From: Thorsellia kenyensis
Lineage (GTDB): Bacteria; Pseudomonadota; Gammaproteobacteria; Enterobacterales; Thorselliaceae
DNA length: 64,000 nt
Direction of reading: 5' to 3'
NCBI RefSeq assembly: GCF_042432445.1
Contig: NZ_JBHLXE010000027.1
Location: 69,946 to 133,945, forward strand
The position numbers and the translations under genes are program-made. Each line of letters opens with the position of its first letter. Within the stretch, counting starts at the first letter, position 1. Shown piece by piece: positions 57,563 to 64,000 of the stretch. Below the pieces are notes generated by a model. That model was given only the letters and a program-made list of their open reading frames with translations. It ran no database searches and was not told where the DNA came from.

Positions 57563-60500
57563 TTACCAAGAAATTGGAATGTCGATGGATTTAGGTTGTC
57601 CACTATTTAAATATTGATCTGCAGGACGTATTTCGATTCTATAATATCCTCCTGCATGTTCAGCCTTCACGGGTGGGCTTGGTGGAATAACTCCAGAAGT
57701 TGGTATGTTACCCCTTATAAGCTCTAATTGATAAAGAGAATTAATATAGTACCAACTATAAGATGATTGATCTTTAATTATATCAACGCCACCATTATCA
57801 AAAGTATAAGTACCATTTATCACCTGGCCTACAGAAGCAAATGCAGGGACATTTATATTTGTCACTCCAATTTGGTTTTTCAAAACAAATATTGGAATTT
57901 CAACACTGTTTCCCTGATAACTAAAAGTGATCAAAGAAGAACTTGGCCCAATGACATTTGGGTTCTTACTTATCAGGCCTGATGTCGTAACTATAATATA
58001 ATTCGTATTAACCGACCATGTTCCTAGCTCATTAATTAATATTTCAGTTCCTAAAGAATAAGAGCCATAAACATTCGCTTGCCTTGCTTCAGAATCTGTA
58101 ACATATAATACAATAGATTTACTATCGGATCGAATATCAACGAAATATTCCAACGGCATTTCAATTCTTTTTGATTCGCCGGGCAAAGAGTATTGAGAAT
58201 CAGGGGTTAATTCTAAAATGAAATAACCGCCTGCATATTTGGCGAGTACCGGAGGGCTGGCAGGTACAATGCCAGATTGTACTATTTGTCCTTCAGAAAT
58301 AATAGTTTCAATACCTTTTGCATCTTTATGTATCCAACGATATTTTGACTGATCTATTAAGTTCTCATTACCATTATTTTCAAACTTATAGGTTCCAGTA
58401 ATTTGAGTATTTATTTTGCCATTCCCGTTTAAGATAAGATTGGCTATACTAACCTTATTCCTTGAATCGAAGACAATTATTGGTAAATGAATACTTTGTC
58501 CATAAATTGAGAAGGTGACAGATGTTGAAAGAGGTCCTTGATGAAGAGGATTCAGGGAAATCTCACCTTGCTGAGTCACTATTATGCTTGCATTATTTGA
58601 TACCCAGTTGCCATAAGTATTTATTCTATACTCACTACCTAATGAATAAAGCCCAACTGCTGCAACTTCTGTCTTTTGAGTATCACCCACAAGTAAATTG
58701 AGTGATTCAGGTATGAATGAAAGTTTTACCAGTTTTTCTAACGCAAAATTTGTTTTTATAGTGTCTGCGGTATTTCCATATTGATCTTTAGGTATTAACT
58801 CAAGCACAAATTCTCCTCCTGCATGTTCTGGTGTGATCAGTGGACTTTGTGGAATTTTTCCAGATGTCGAGACTACTCCGCTGTTCAATTCCTGTAGTGT
58901 TCCATTAATGGTCTTAAATAGCCAGCGATATTCCGAACGATCCTCAATAGTTAGTGAAGAATTATGGGAAAATTTATAAGAACCTGATAAAGTACTATTT
59001 AATTTACCATCTCCTTCTAGTTTAATATCTGAGATTGATAGGTCCACAGGTACCACATTAACAGGTATTCGCAAAGATTTATCTAAAATAGTAAATATGA
59101 TTTCAGCTGAAAAGGCATTTCTTGGTTCACCTGCATAATTTACTATTCCTTTATTTGAGACTGTAATACTTGGATGTGTAGAGGTAAACTGGCCAAATTC
59201 AGTGATATCTTTATTAGTATGAGTAAAATTACCATTTATCTTCAACGCTTTTTGTTCATTTATTCCGGTATAAAAGGCAAGTTGACTAGGAGTGCTATTA
59301 ATAGAATCTAGCTTATCAGACATTGATGAGACCGTTTGTTTTTCTCCTTGCGTATTATTTTGATCGATAGCTGTTACTTCTAAATAAAGAAGTTGTCCAC
59401 TAGATTCAATATTAACAGTCCAATCTGTTTTGATCTTGCCAGGTGTTACTACTTTTGAGTTTTCAAATGTTTTTTCCTGTCCATTATTTTCAATCACATA
59501 TAAACGATAAGCTGAATTATCTTCTAGATTATCATAACCTCTAGAATCGAATACATAGGTTGCCTCAACAGGCGTAAATAGTGCTTGATTTGATGTTATT
59601 TTTAATTCTTTAATCGCTGCAAAAGGTAACATAGCAGTTACTTGGATTTCTGCTTTTTTGTCTAATATGGTATAGGTTAAAGTAGCTGAATCTTTATCTT
59701 GTAAATCATCAGAGACAGTTAATTTACCTGCACTATCAATCTTAAATTTATTGTTGTTGCTCGTCCAACTTCCTCTTGTTGTATTGATTTCTTTTTCATC
59801 ATTTGAAAAGGTAATATCAGCTTGAAGTTGTATATGTGTATTTTGATTTATGATCCAATCGATAGAAGAATAGTTTAATTTTATTTCTTTTATGCCAAGA
59901 ACTTTAATCTCTTTTGTCGTTGGAGTATTTCGTCTGTCAATATCGTCAACCGCAGTGACATCTAAAGCAATATTAGTACCTACAAAGTTATTCATCGGTA
60001 TACGGATTGGTGGGATGTTGCCACTGGATTCAATAATGCCTTTTCCAAGAGTTTGTATTTGATTGTCTTTGTCTAAATGATACCAATGATATTCAGATTT
60101 ATCTATCGCATTAGTTCGTCCTCCATCATTGAATTGGTATGAAGCAATCAATTGTTCATCTGGGAAAGGAAAACCAATGATTTTAAGATCTTCAATGCTA
60201 GGCTGTTTGAAAAGCTCATTATTTATGTTTTCTGTATCAATTGTTTTTGCTATACCGACATTATATAAATCATTTTTAAAAATAATTGGAAGAGCTGAAA
60301 CTTCAATGACCCGATTGAGATCATCTTGAGTTAATGGTAATGAAAAGGGTGATAAAGAAAAATCAGGATCATCAAAAGTAGCCTTACTAGCCGTTGTACC
60401 TTTATTTCCCCACCAGAAACGTATTTGAAAATCATAAGGCTCTTCTGTATTTGGGACTTCATCATAAATTAATTCGATTTTTTCACCTAGCGCGAATAAA

Positions 60501-61237
60501 CCTGTTAATTTTAAATTGTTAATTTCAGGTCTTTGTTGTGTTTGCTTTACTTCTTGAAAAAAATAATCTTTTATTGGTTCGCCTTTTATCCCTTGATTAT
60601 TTAAAGGTTTGTTATCTCCTGGCTGTGAGGGTTCTTGAGAAAAAAAATAGTTTAAATCCCAATATTTTAATTCTTGACCTTTACTAGGAAGTCCTGTTTT
60701 AGATTTTGGAGTATAGATAAAACCTATCCGTTTTCCTTCAGCAAATTTTGGGATAATTAAAGTAGAATCAAAAGAGGAAATAGAATCATTGGAGTTATTT
60801 ATTTCAAAAAAATTATCCACTGAATTTTCAGCTAATGTGTCTGATGCAATTGGAGTAGTAAACAGATCGTCCCAAGAATTAACTAATGTCCAATCGCCTA
60901 ACTTAGGCTCTAATAGATACCAAGTTAGATCTGAATTATTTATGTCACAAGAGTCTCCATCATGGTCAATCTGCATAAAAAAGTTGCGATCTTCCGATTT
61001 TGATTCGTTGCCTTCGCAGAACGAAAATGGAATAGTTATCTCACTACCAGCAATCAACTGTGCATTCATGTTTGCATCAAATAAATAACTATTGGATTTT
61101 ATATGGGTACCTATCGATTTGATATAGGGTGGATGGCCGATAATCGGTTTTGTTTGTAATGTGTTTCCTAATTGAATTTCTGACAAAACAGTCAGCGGTA
61201 AAAATAAAATTAAGAGTAGAATCCAAGATCTCTTCAT
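57563..61237 (-). CDS. Large exported protein with alternating Ig-like repeat modules
   Basis: The 1224-residue protein has a signal peptide (MKRSWILLLILFLPLTVLS) and a unique N-terminal part (about 20-235). Repeats then follow: an A module (pattern I-x-L-K/L-x-x-G...G-T/S-Y-x-F...I-D-x-S-x-Y-R/S-W..SG-x-I/V-P...HAGG-x-x-x-L/I-E-L..DQY) begins near residues 237, 345, 540, 733, 927 and 1123. The last five have a period of 193-196 residues. Between them lie B modules resembling bacterial Ig-like (Big) domains (YSLGTE...GTWSVN...ISKNP...GPSSSLITFSYQG...IPIFV). There is no beta-barrel, LPXTG, autotransporter or T1SS-like Gly/Asp end visible, so the location after export is unknown. Adhesin-like function is a guess. 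It is transcribed alone, next to IS debris. Confidence 0.8.
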   Translation of the reverse strand: MKRSWILLLILFLPLTVLSEIQLGNTLQTKPIIGHPPYIKSIGTHIKSNSYLFDANMNAQLIAGSEITIPFSFCEGNESKSEDRNFFMQIDHDGDSCDINNSDLTWYLLEPKLGDWTLVNSWDDLFTTPIASDTLAENSVDNFFEINNSNDSISSFDSTLIIPKFAEGKRIGFIYTPKSKTGLPSKGQELKYWDLNYFFSQEPSQPGDNKPLNNQGIKGEPIKDYFFQEVKQTQQRPEINNLKLTGLFALGEKIELIYDEVPNTEEPYDFQIRFWWGNKGTTASKATFDDPDFSLSPFSLPLTQDDLNRVIEVSALPIIFKNDLYNVGIAKTIDTENINNELFKQPSIEDLKIIGFPFPDEQLIASYQFNDGGRTNAIDKSEYHWYHLDKDNQIQTLGKGIIESSGNIPPIRIPMNNFVGTNIALDVTAVDDIDRRNTPTTKEIKVLGIKEIKLNYSSIDWIINQNTHIQLQADITFSNDEKEINTTRGSWTSNNNKFKIDSAGKLTVSDDLQDKDSATLTYTILDKKAEIQVTAMLPFAAIKELKITSNQALFTPVEATYVFDSRGYDNLEDNSAYRLYVIENNGQEKTFENSKVVTPGKIKTDWTVNIESSGQLLYLEVTAIDQNNTQGEKQTVSSMSDKLDSINSTPSQLAFYTGINEQKALKINGNFTHTNKDITEFGQFTSTHPSITVSNKGIVNYAGEPRNAFSAEIIFTILDKSLRIPVNVVPVDLSISDIKLEGDGKLNSTLSGSYKFSHNSSLTIEDRSEYRWLFKTINGTLQELNSGVVSTSGKIPQSPLITPEHAGGEFVLELIPKDQYGNTADTIKTNFALEKLVKLSFIPESLNLLVGDTQKTEVAAVGLYSLGSEYRINTYGNWVSNNASIIVTQQGEISLNPLHQGPLSTSVTFSIYGQSIHLPIIVFDSRNKVSIANLILNGNGKINTQITGTYKFENNGNENLIDQSKYRWIHKDAKGIETIISEGQIVQSGIVPASPPVLAKYAGGYFILELTPDSQYSLPGESKRIEMPLEYFVDIRSDSKSIVLYVTDSEARQANVYGSYSLGTEILINELGTWSVNTNYIIVTTSGLISKNPNVIGPSSSLITFSYQGNSVEIPIFVLKNQIGVTNINVPAFASVGQVINGTYTFDNGGVDIIKDQSSYSWYYINSLYQLELIRGNIPTSGVIPPSPPVKAEHAGGYYRIEIRPADQYLNSGQPKSIDIPISW

Positions 61238-61878
61238 ATAAATCCTTTTAAAATGAAATACGCATTAAGATTACATAAATATGTAATAAATTAGTTAATT
61301 TTGCTTATAGTCAAATAAAATTTAAATATAATTAATCCGGATAATCTAACATAGTAATATTTTACCAAGTAATTATTTTATTTCTTTGGCTAAAAATTCT
61401 TTTTATTCAATAGGTTGAATTGCTTTGATTGTGTAAGCATAAGTTAATTTCTTTTAGTTTAAATCATAAAACTTACAAAAAAAAAGGGATGGTTTTTCTT
61501 AACTTTACAGTAATATTTTTATCAATTATTTCCAGAGAAAGATATTATTGTTAACTTAAATCAACTGTATGGCATTAATTTAAATTTTTATGCATATTAA
61601 TTAACTAAAGCAATGCAACAGTGCTTTCTAAAAAACTTTAATGATTGATTAATATGATAAATTAATTTAAAGAAATTAAACAATTGAGATAAGCCGATTT
61701 TGTTATATTTTGTATAGACAAAAAATGTTAGTGGTTTTTATTTTATAAAGAGCCCCTTAAAAATCATTTTTTACAATAAAGCTAAAACTTTAATAAAACC
61801 TTAATGAGGGGTTGTTAACATTTTGTTTAGGTATTTGAATCAATTTACATTCAAGATAAAAAAATAAAGGGGAATGAT
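61238..61878. other. Divergent AT-rich region between the Ig-like gene and a small lipoprotein
   Basis: About 640 bases are very AT-rich, with no frame that has a good start. The upstream regions of both divergent genes lie here. Confidence 0.45.
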
Positions 61879-62019
61879 ATGTTTTTTAAGAAAAGAAATA
61901 TTTATATAAGCTTGTTTTTTATTATTGTGGGTTGCGATAATAATAACAATAGTGGTTATGTTTATGAAGCAGGTGATGAAAACAAAGTACCTCATGTTGA
62001 TGATTTAACTAAAATCTAA
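61879..62019 (+). CDS. Tiny lipoprotein (46 residues)
   Basis: The frame starts at ATG 61879, seven bases after AAAGGGG. It encodes a basic N-terminus (MFFKKRN), a hydrophobic stretch and a lipobox I-V-G-C (Cys19), then a polar tail (DNNNNSGYVYEAGDENK...) ending DDLTKI. It fits a lysis-protein or entericidin-size lipoprotein, or an immunity lipoprotein, or the surviving 5' part of a longer gene. An IS3 element begins four bases after its stop. No family is recognised. Confidence 0.6.
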   Translation: MFFKKRNIYISLFFIIVGCDNNNNSGYVYEAGDENKVPHVDDLTKI

Positions 62020-62098
62020 AAATTGTACTGGTATACTGATTTCGGACACTCATTAAGAGGTGATAGAATGAGTATCATTAAATAATGAGGGTAAAATT

Positions 62099-62407
62099 AT
62101 GACCAAGAAAACAAGGCGTGTTTTTAGTACTGAATTCAAACTTGAATATGTCAAATTAGTGACTGAGCACAATCATTCGGTACAAGAAGCGGCTCAAGCC
62201 ATGAATGTGAGTTTATCTGGACTAGGCAAATGGGTTAAACAGTATAAAGATGAACAAAATGGCAAGGTAGCATCGGGTTCAGCGATATCTCCAGAACTAG
62301 TTGAAATACAGAAGCTTAAAAAAGAAATCGCAAAGCTTAAACTACATAATGAAATCTTAAAAAAGGCTTCAGCTTTGCTCATGATAGACACGCTGAACAA
62401 TTCTTGA
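62099..62407 (+). CDS. IS3 orfA (helix-turn-helix protein)
   Basis: The 102-residue protein has an IS3/IS911-type helix-turn-helix (FSTEFKLEYVKLVTEHNHSV and QEAAQAMNVSLSGLGKWVKQ) followed by a leucine-zipper-like segment (ELVEIQKLKKEIAKLKLHNE). A slippery A6G run at 62359-62365 near its end is the usual place for programmed -1 frameshifting into orfB. Confidence 0.88.
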   Translation: MTKKTRRVFSTEFKLEYVKLVTEHNHSVQEAAQAMNVSLSGLGKWVKQYKDEQNGKVASGSAISPELVEIQKLKKEIAKLKLHNEILKKASALLMIDTLNNS

Positions 62408-63270
62408 TAATCAAGAAACTCGAGCAAAGCTACCCAGTACACACATTATGTTAAGTATTTAACGCCAATAGCAGTAGTTATTATTACTGGCGAGAATGCA
62501 TTGGTGCTATTAATAAAACAGAGGTTGAATTACGCAGTTTGATAAGTGAAGCCTTCATTGAGAGTCGGGGCTCCGCTGGGGCAAGAAGCATATCGGATAT
62601 GATTTATCATTCAGATGGCATTCGTTATTCGCGCTATATCATTAATAAGCGAATGAAATTAATGGGATTGATCAGTAAGCAAGCATTAATACACAAATAC
62701 AATTTGGCAGATACTGAACATGTTGATATTCCGAATCATTTAGATAGACAATTTGCTGTCACTGAGCCAAATCAAGTCTGGCTTGGAGATGTGACTTATA
62801 TTTGGACAAGCCAAGGTTGGTCCTATCTCGCTGTAGTGATGGATCTTTTTGCACGTAAACCGATTGGATGGGCGATGTCAAAATCACCTGACAGCAATCT
62901 GACATGTAAAGCGTTGAACATGGCTTTTGAAGCAAAAGGCAGACCTACTGGGATGCTTTTTCATAGCGACCAAGGCACCCATTATGCAAGCAAGCAATTT
63001 CGTCAGCTGCTCTGGAAATATCAAATCAAGCAGAGTCTATCAAGGCGAGGAAACTGTTGGGATAGTAGCCCTATGGAGCGTTTTTTTAGGAGCCTTAAAA
63101 CTGAATGGGTACCAAAACTTGGCTATGATAATTTAACGGCAGCTAATCAAGATATAGTGAATTATACCGTAAAGTATTACAGTGGTGTCAGGCCCCATAG
63201 TTATAACTGTGGCCTGACACCAAATAGAAAAAAGCAATTATTTTGGGAAACCTCTAAGAAAGTGTCCTAA
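62401..63270 (+). pseudogene. IS3 orfB transposase interrupted by an in-frame TAA
   Basis: The frame begins near 62401 (KKLEQSYPVHTLC) and meets TAA at 62452-62454. It continues in the same frame (VFNANSSSYYYWRECIG...) through an rve integrase core with the three catalytic acids: D in WLGDVTYIW, D in HSDQGTHYAS and E in MERFFRSLKTE. The remaining open frame from 62539 is 243 codons. Everything except the nonsense codon looks intact, so the loss is recent. Confidence 0.8.
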
Positions 63271-63287
63271 ATTAGTTGACCACTACA

Positions 63288-63496
63288 TAGTGAATGAACC
63301 TTATACGATGAAATTTGATAGTGGATTAGTAATTTCAGGTAAAACAGATAAGCTAGGACGAACGAAGATGGCATACACCCCACAAGAAGAAAATATTGCG
63401 CTCACTCGCCCTGAAAATCCCCCACTCAAAAAAGAACAGTATTATCGGGCCTCAGATAATCAGCAAGTCGAGCGTGTGATGGAATTTAAGGAGTGA
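63288..63496 (+). pseudogene. 5'-truncated gene, VgrG/type VI extension-like C-terminus
   Basis: The frame is open directly from the IS3 right end to TGA at 63494. The product (EPYTMKFDSGLVISGKTDKL and GRTKMAYTPQEEN) resembles the short transthyretin-like or 'PYxLxDxxGxVxxGxTDxxG' extensions at the ends of type VI VgrG-type spike proteins that carry effectors. The 5' part is missing, cut by the IS. It is followed by the next gene after three bases, with GGAG inside its end. Confidence 0.4.
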
Positions 63497-63499
63497 AAC

Positions 63500-63949
63500 A
63501 TGACTGAAACTAATATCTGCCCAGCTATAACCACGATAAAATGCACGATGGAGCGCGTTGAGTTACCAGATTTGAAAGATCAATGGTATCTCGCTGAAAA
63601 AGCAGAATTCGCAATGCGCCTACCTAAAGAAATCATTGTTAAGCGTACCGCACGCTATCTAAAACAAATCGTTATGAGTGGGCTCATTCGTATTGAAGAA
63701 TATAATCAAGACTACTTATGGCCTTATAAGGCTGAAGTTATTTTTTCCATGGTCTATCCGACGCCCATCCCGATGTTAGCAACGAGTGAAGCCTCTTGGA
63801 AAAAATACCCTAAAAATAATCTCCCCCACTCAAGTAATCCGTTTGCCATGCCGGCGCTTGAGAAGGCGATGATGCGAGGATTTAGAGGGATCAGGAGGCC
63901 TGATATTATCTTGGTTAAAAATGAGTCTCTTAGATCAGGGGGAGATTAA
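63500..63949 (+). CDS. Possible type VI effector, N-terminus of a VRR-NUC-like protein, short
   Basis: The 149-residue product includes EYNQDYLWPYKAEVIFSMVY and ALEKAMMRGFRGIRRPDIIL, which resemble the region before the VRR-NUC nuclease core in proteins often encoded behind vgrG. The usual D...ExK catalytic part should follow RPDIILV but the frame stops at 63949 (SLRSGGD), so it may be truncated by a mutation. Coupling to the VgrG-extension-like fragment supports cargo status. The assignment is by pattern memory only. Confidence 0.4.
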   Translation: MTETNICPAITTIKCTMERVELPDLKDQWYLAEKAEFAMRLPKEIIVKRTARYLKQIVMSGLIRIEEYNQDYLWPYKAEVIFSMVYPTPIPMLATSEASWKKYPKNNLPHSSNPFAMPALEKAMMRGFRGIRRPDIILVKNESLRSGGD

Positions 63950-64000
63950 ACTTTTGCCAGCTTCATCAGCATTTAAAATCATCCCCTTGTTAAATTGAAT

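Larger units (their letters stand above)
62024..63287 (+). mobile_element. IS3-family insertion sequence
   Basis: The ends are imperfect 27-bp inverted repeats (62024-62050 and 63261-63287, 22 of 27 matching; inner part GGACACT). The element is 1264 bp with orfA and orfB in a -1 frame relation. I see no target-site duplication, which suggests that one flank was rearranged. orfB has a stop codon (see below), so this copy is probably not self-mobile. Confidence 0.85.

Noticed and set aside
62024..63287. A 3-bp target duplication flanking the IS3 element
   Set aside because: The flanking bases (AAT on the left, TAG on the right) do not match at the ends I infer.

Overview
The window is a 64 kb piece of an AT-rich gammaproteobacterial chromosome. 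Most housekeeping proteins align by eye over full length with Escherichia coli counterparts (AspS, YebC, RuvC, Prs, Dld, RodA/PBP2, GlnB, GlrR/GlrK, GapA, MsrA, ModF, Tas, GltIJKL). The low GC, the PTS sugar uptake, the Sap transporter and the decayed insertion sequences and secretion-effector debris would fit a host-associated relative of the enterics, such as Orbaceae (Gilliamella/Frischella type). That placement is an inference; no rRNA is present.

Layout. 1-2.8 kb: the edge of a tellurite-type (ter) cluster, with a degenerate PP2C-like protein and TerC. 2.8-8.3 kb: a leftward sapABCDF operon. 8.8-13.5 kb: rightward aspS, nudB, yebC and ruvC, with no ruvAB beside ruvC. 13.5-21.3 kb: leftward prs, dld, rluE and the cell-elongation cluster rsfS-rlmH-mrdA-mrdB. 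21.5-27.4 kb: leftward glrK-qseG-like-glrR-nadE-glnB. Upstream of glrK is a GlmY/GlmZ-type small RNA with a textbook sigma-54 promoter, two GlrR-like operator sites and an intrinsic terminator. 28.2-31.3 kb: a beta-glucoside PTS permease and a 6-phospho-beta-glucosidase, with a perfect 13-bp-arm palindrome upstream. 31.5-45.8 kb: a DMT exporter, gapA, paeA(ytfL)-msrA, a chemoreceptor, an L,D-transpeptidase, modF diverging from zur, a YdbH-like AsmA-type protein and tas. 46.5-51.4 kb: a PuuB-like oxidase and a glutamate/aspartate ABC importer. 51.8-52.4 kb: a glutathione S-transferase.

From about 52.4 kb the character changes. This is an accessory, decaying region. It holds two diverged copies of an unrecognised short element, an ankyrin-repeat gene that ends exactly at an IS66 left end, scraps of IS66, IS110-like and IS1634-like transposases, and a 19-bp perfect hairpin. 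It also holds a 1224-residue exported protein built from alternating Ig-like modules (about 195-residue period), a tiny lipoprotein gene, an IS3-family element with a stop codon in orfB, and two fragments resembling type VI secretion cargo (a VgrG-extension-like tail and the N-terminus of a VRR-NUC-like protein).

The most informative non-coding signal is the GlmY/GlmZ-type RNA. Next to its presumed regulators GlrK/GlrR, it suggests sigma-54-dependent control of amino-sugar and cell-envelope metabolism. The least explained coding signals are the degenerate PP2C beside terC and the large Ig-like repeat protein. No CRISPR array, tRNA or rRNA was recognised.
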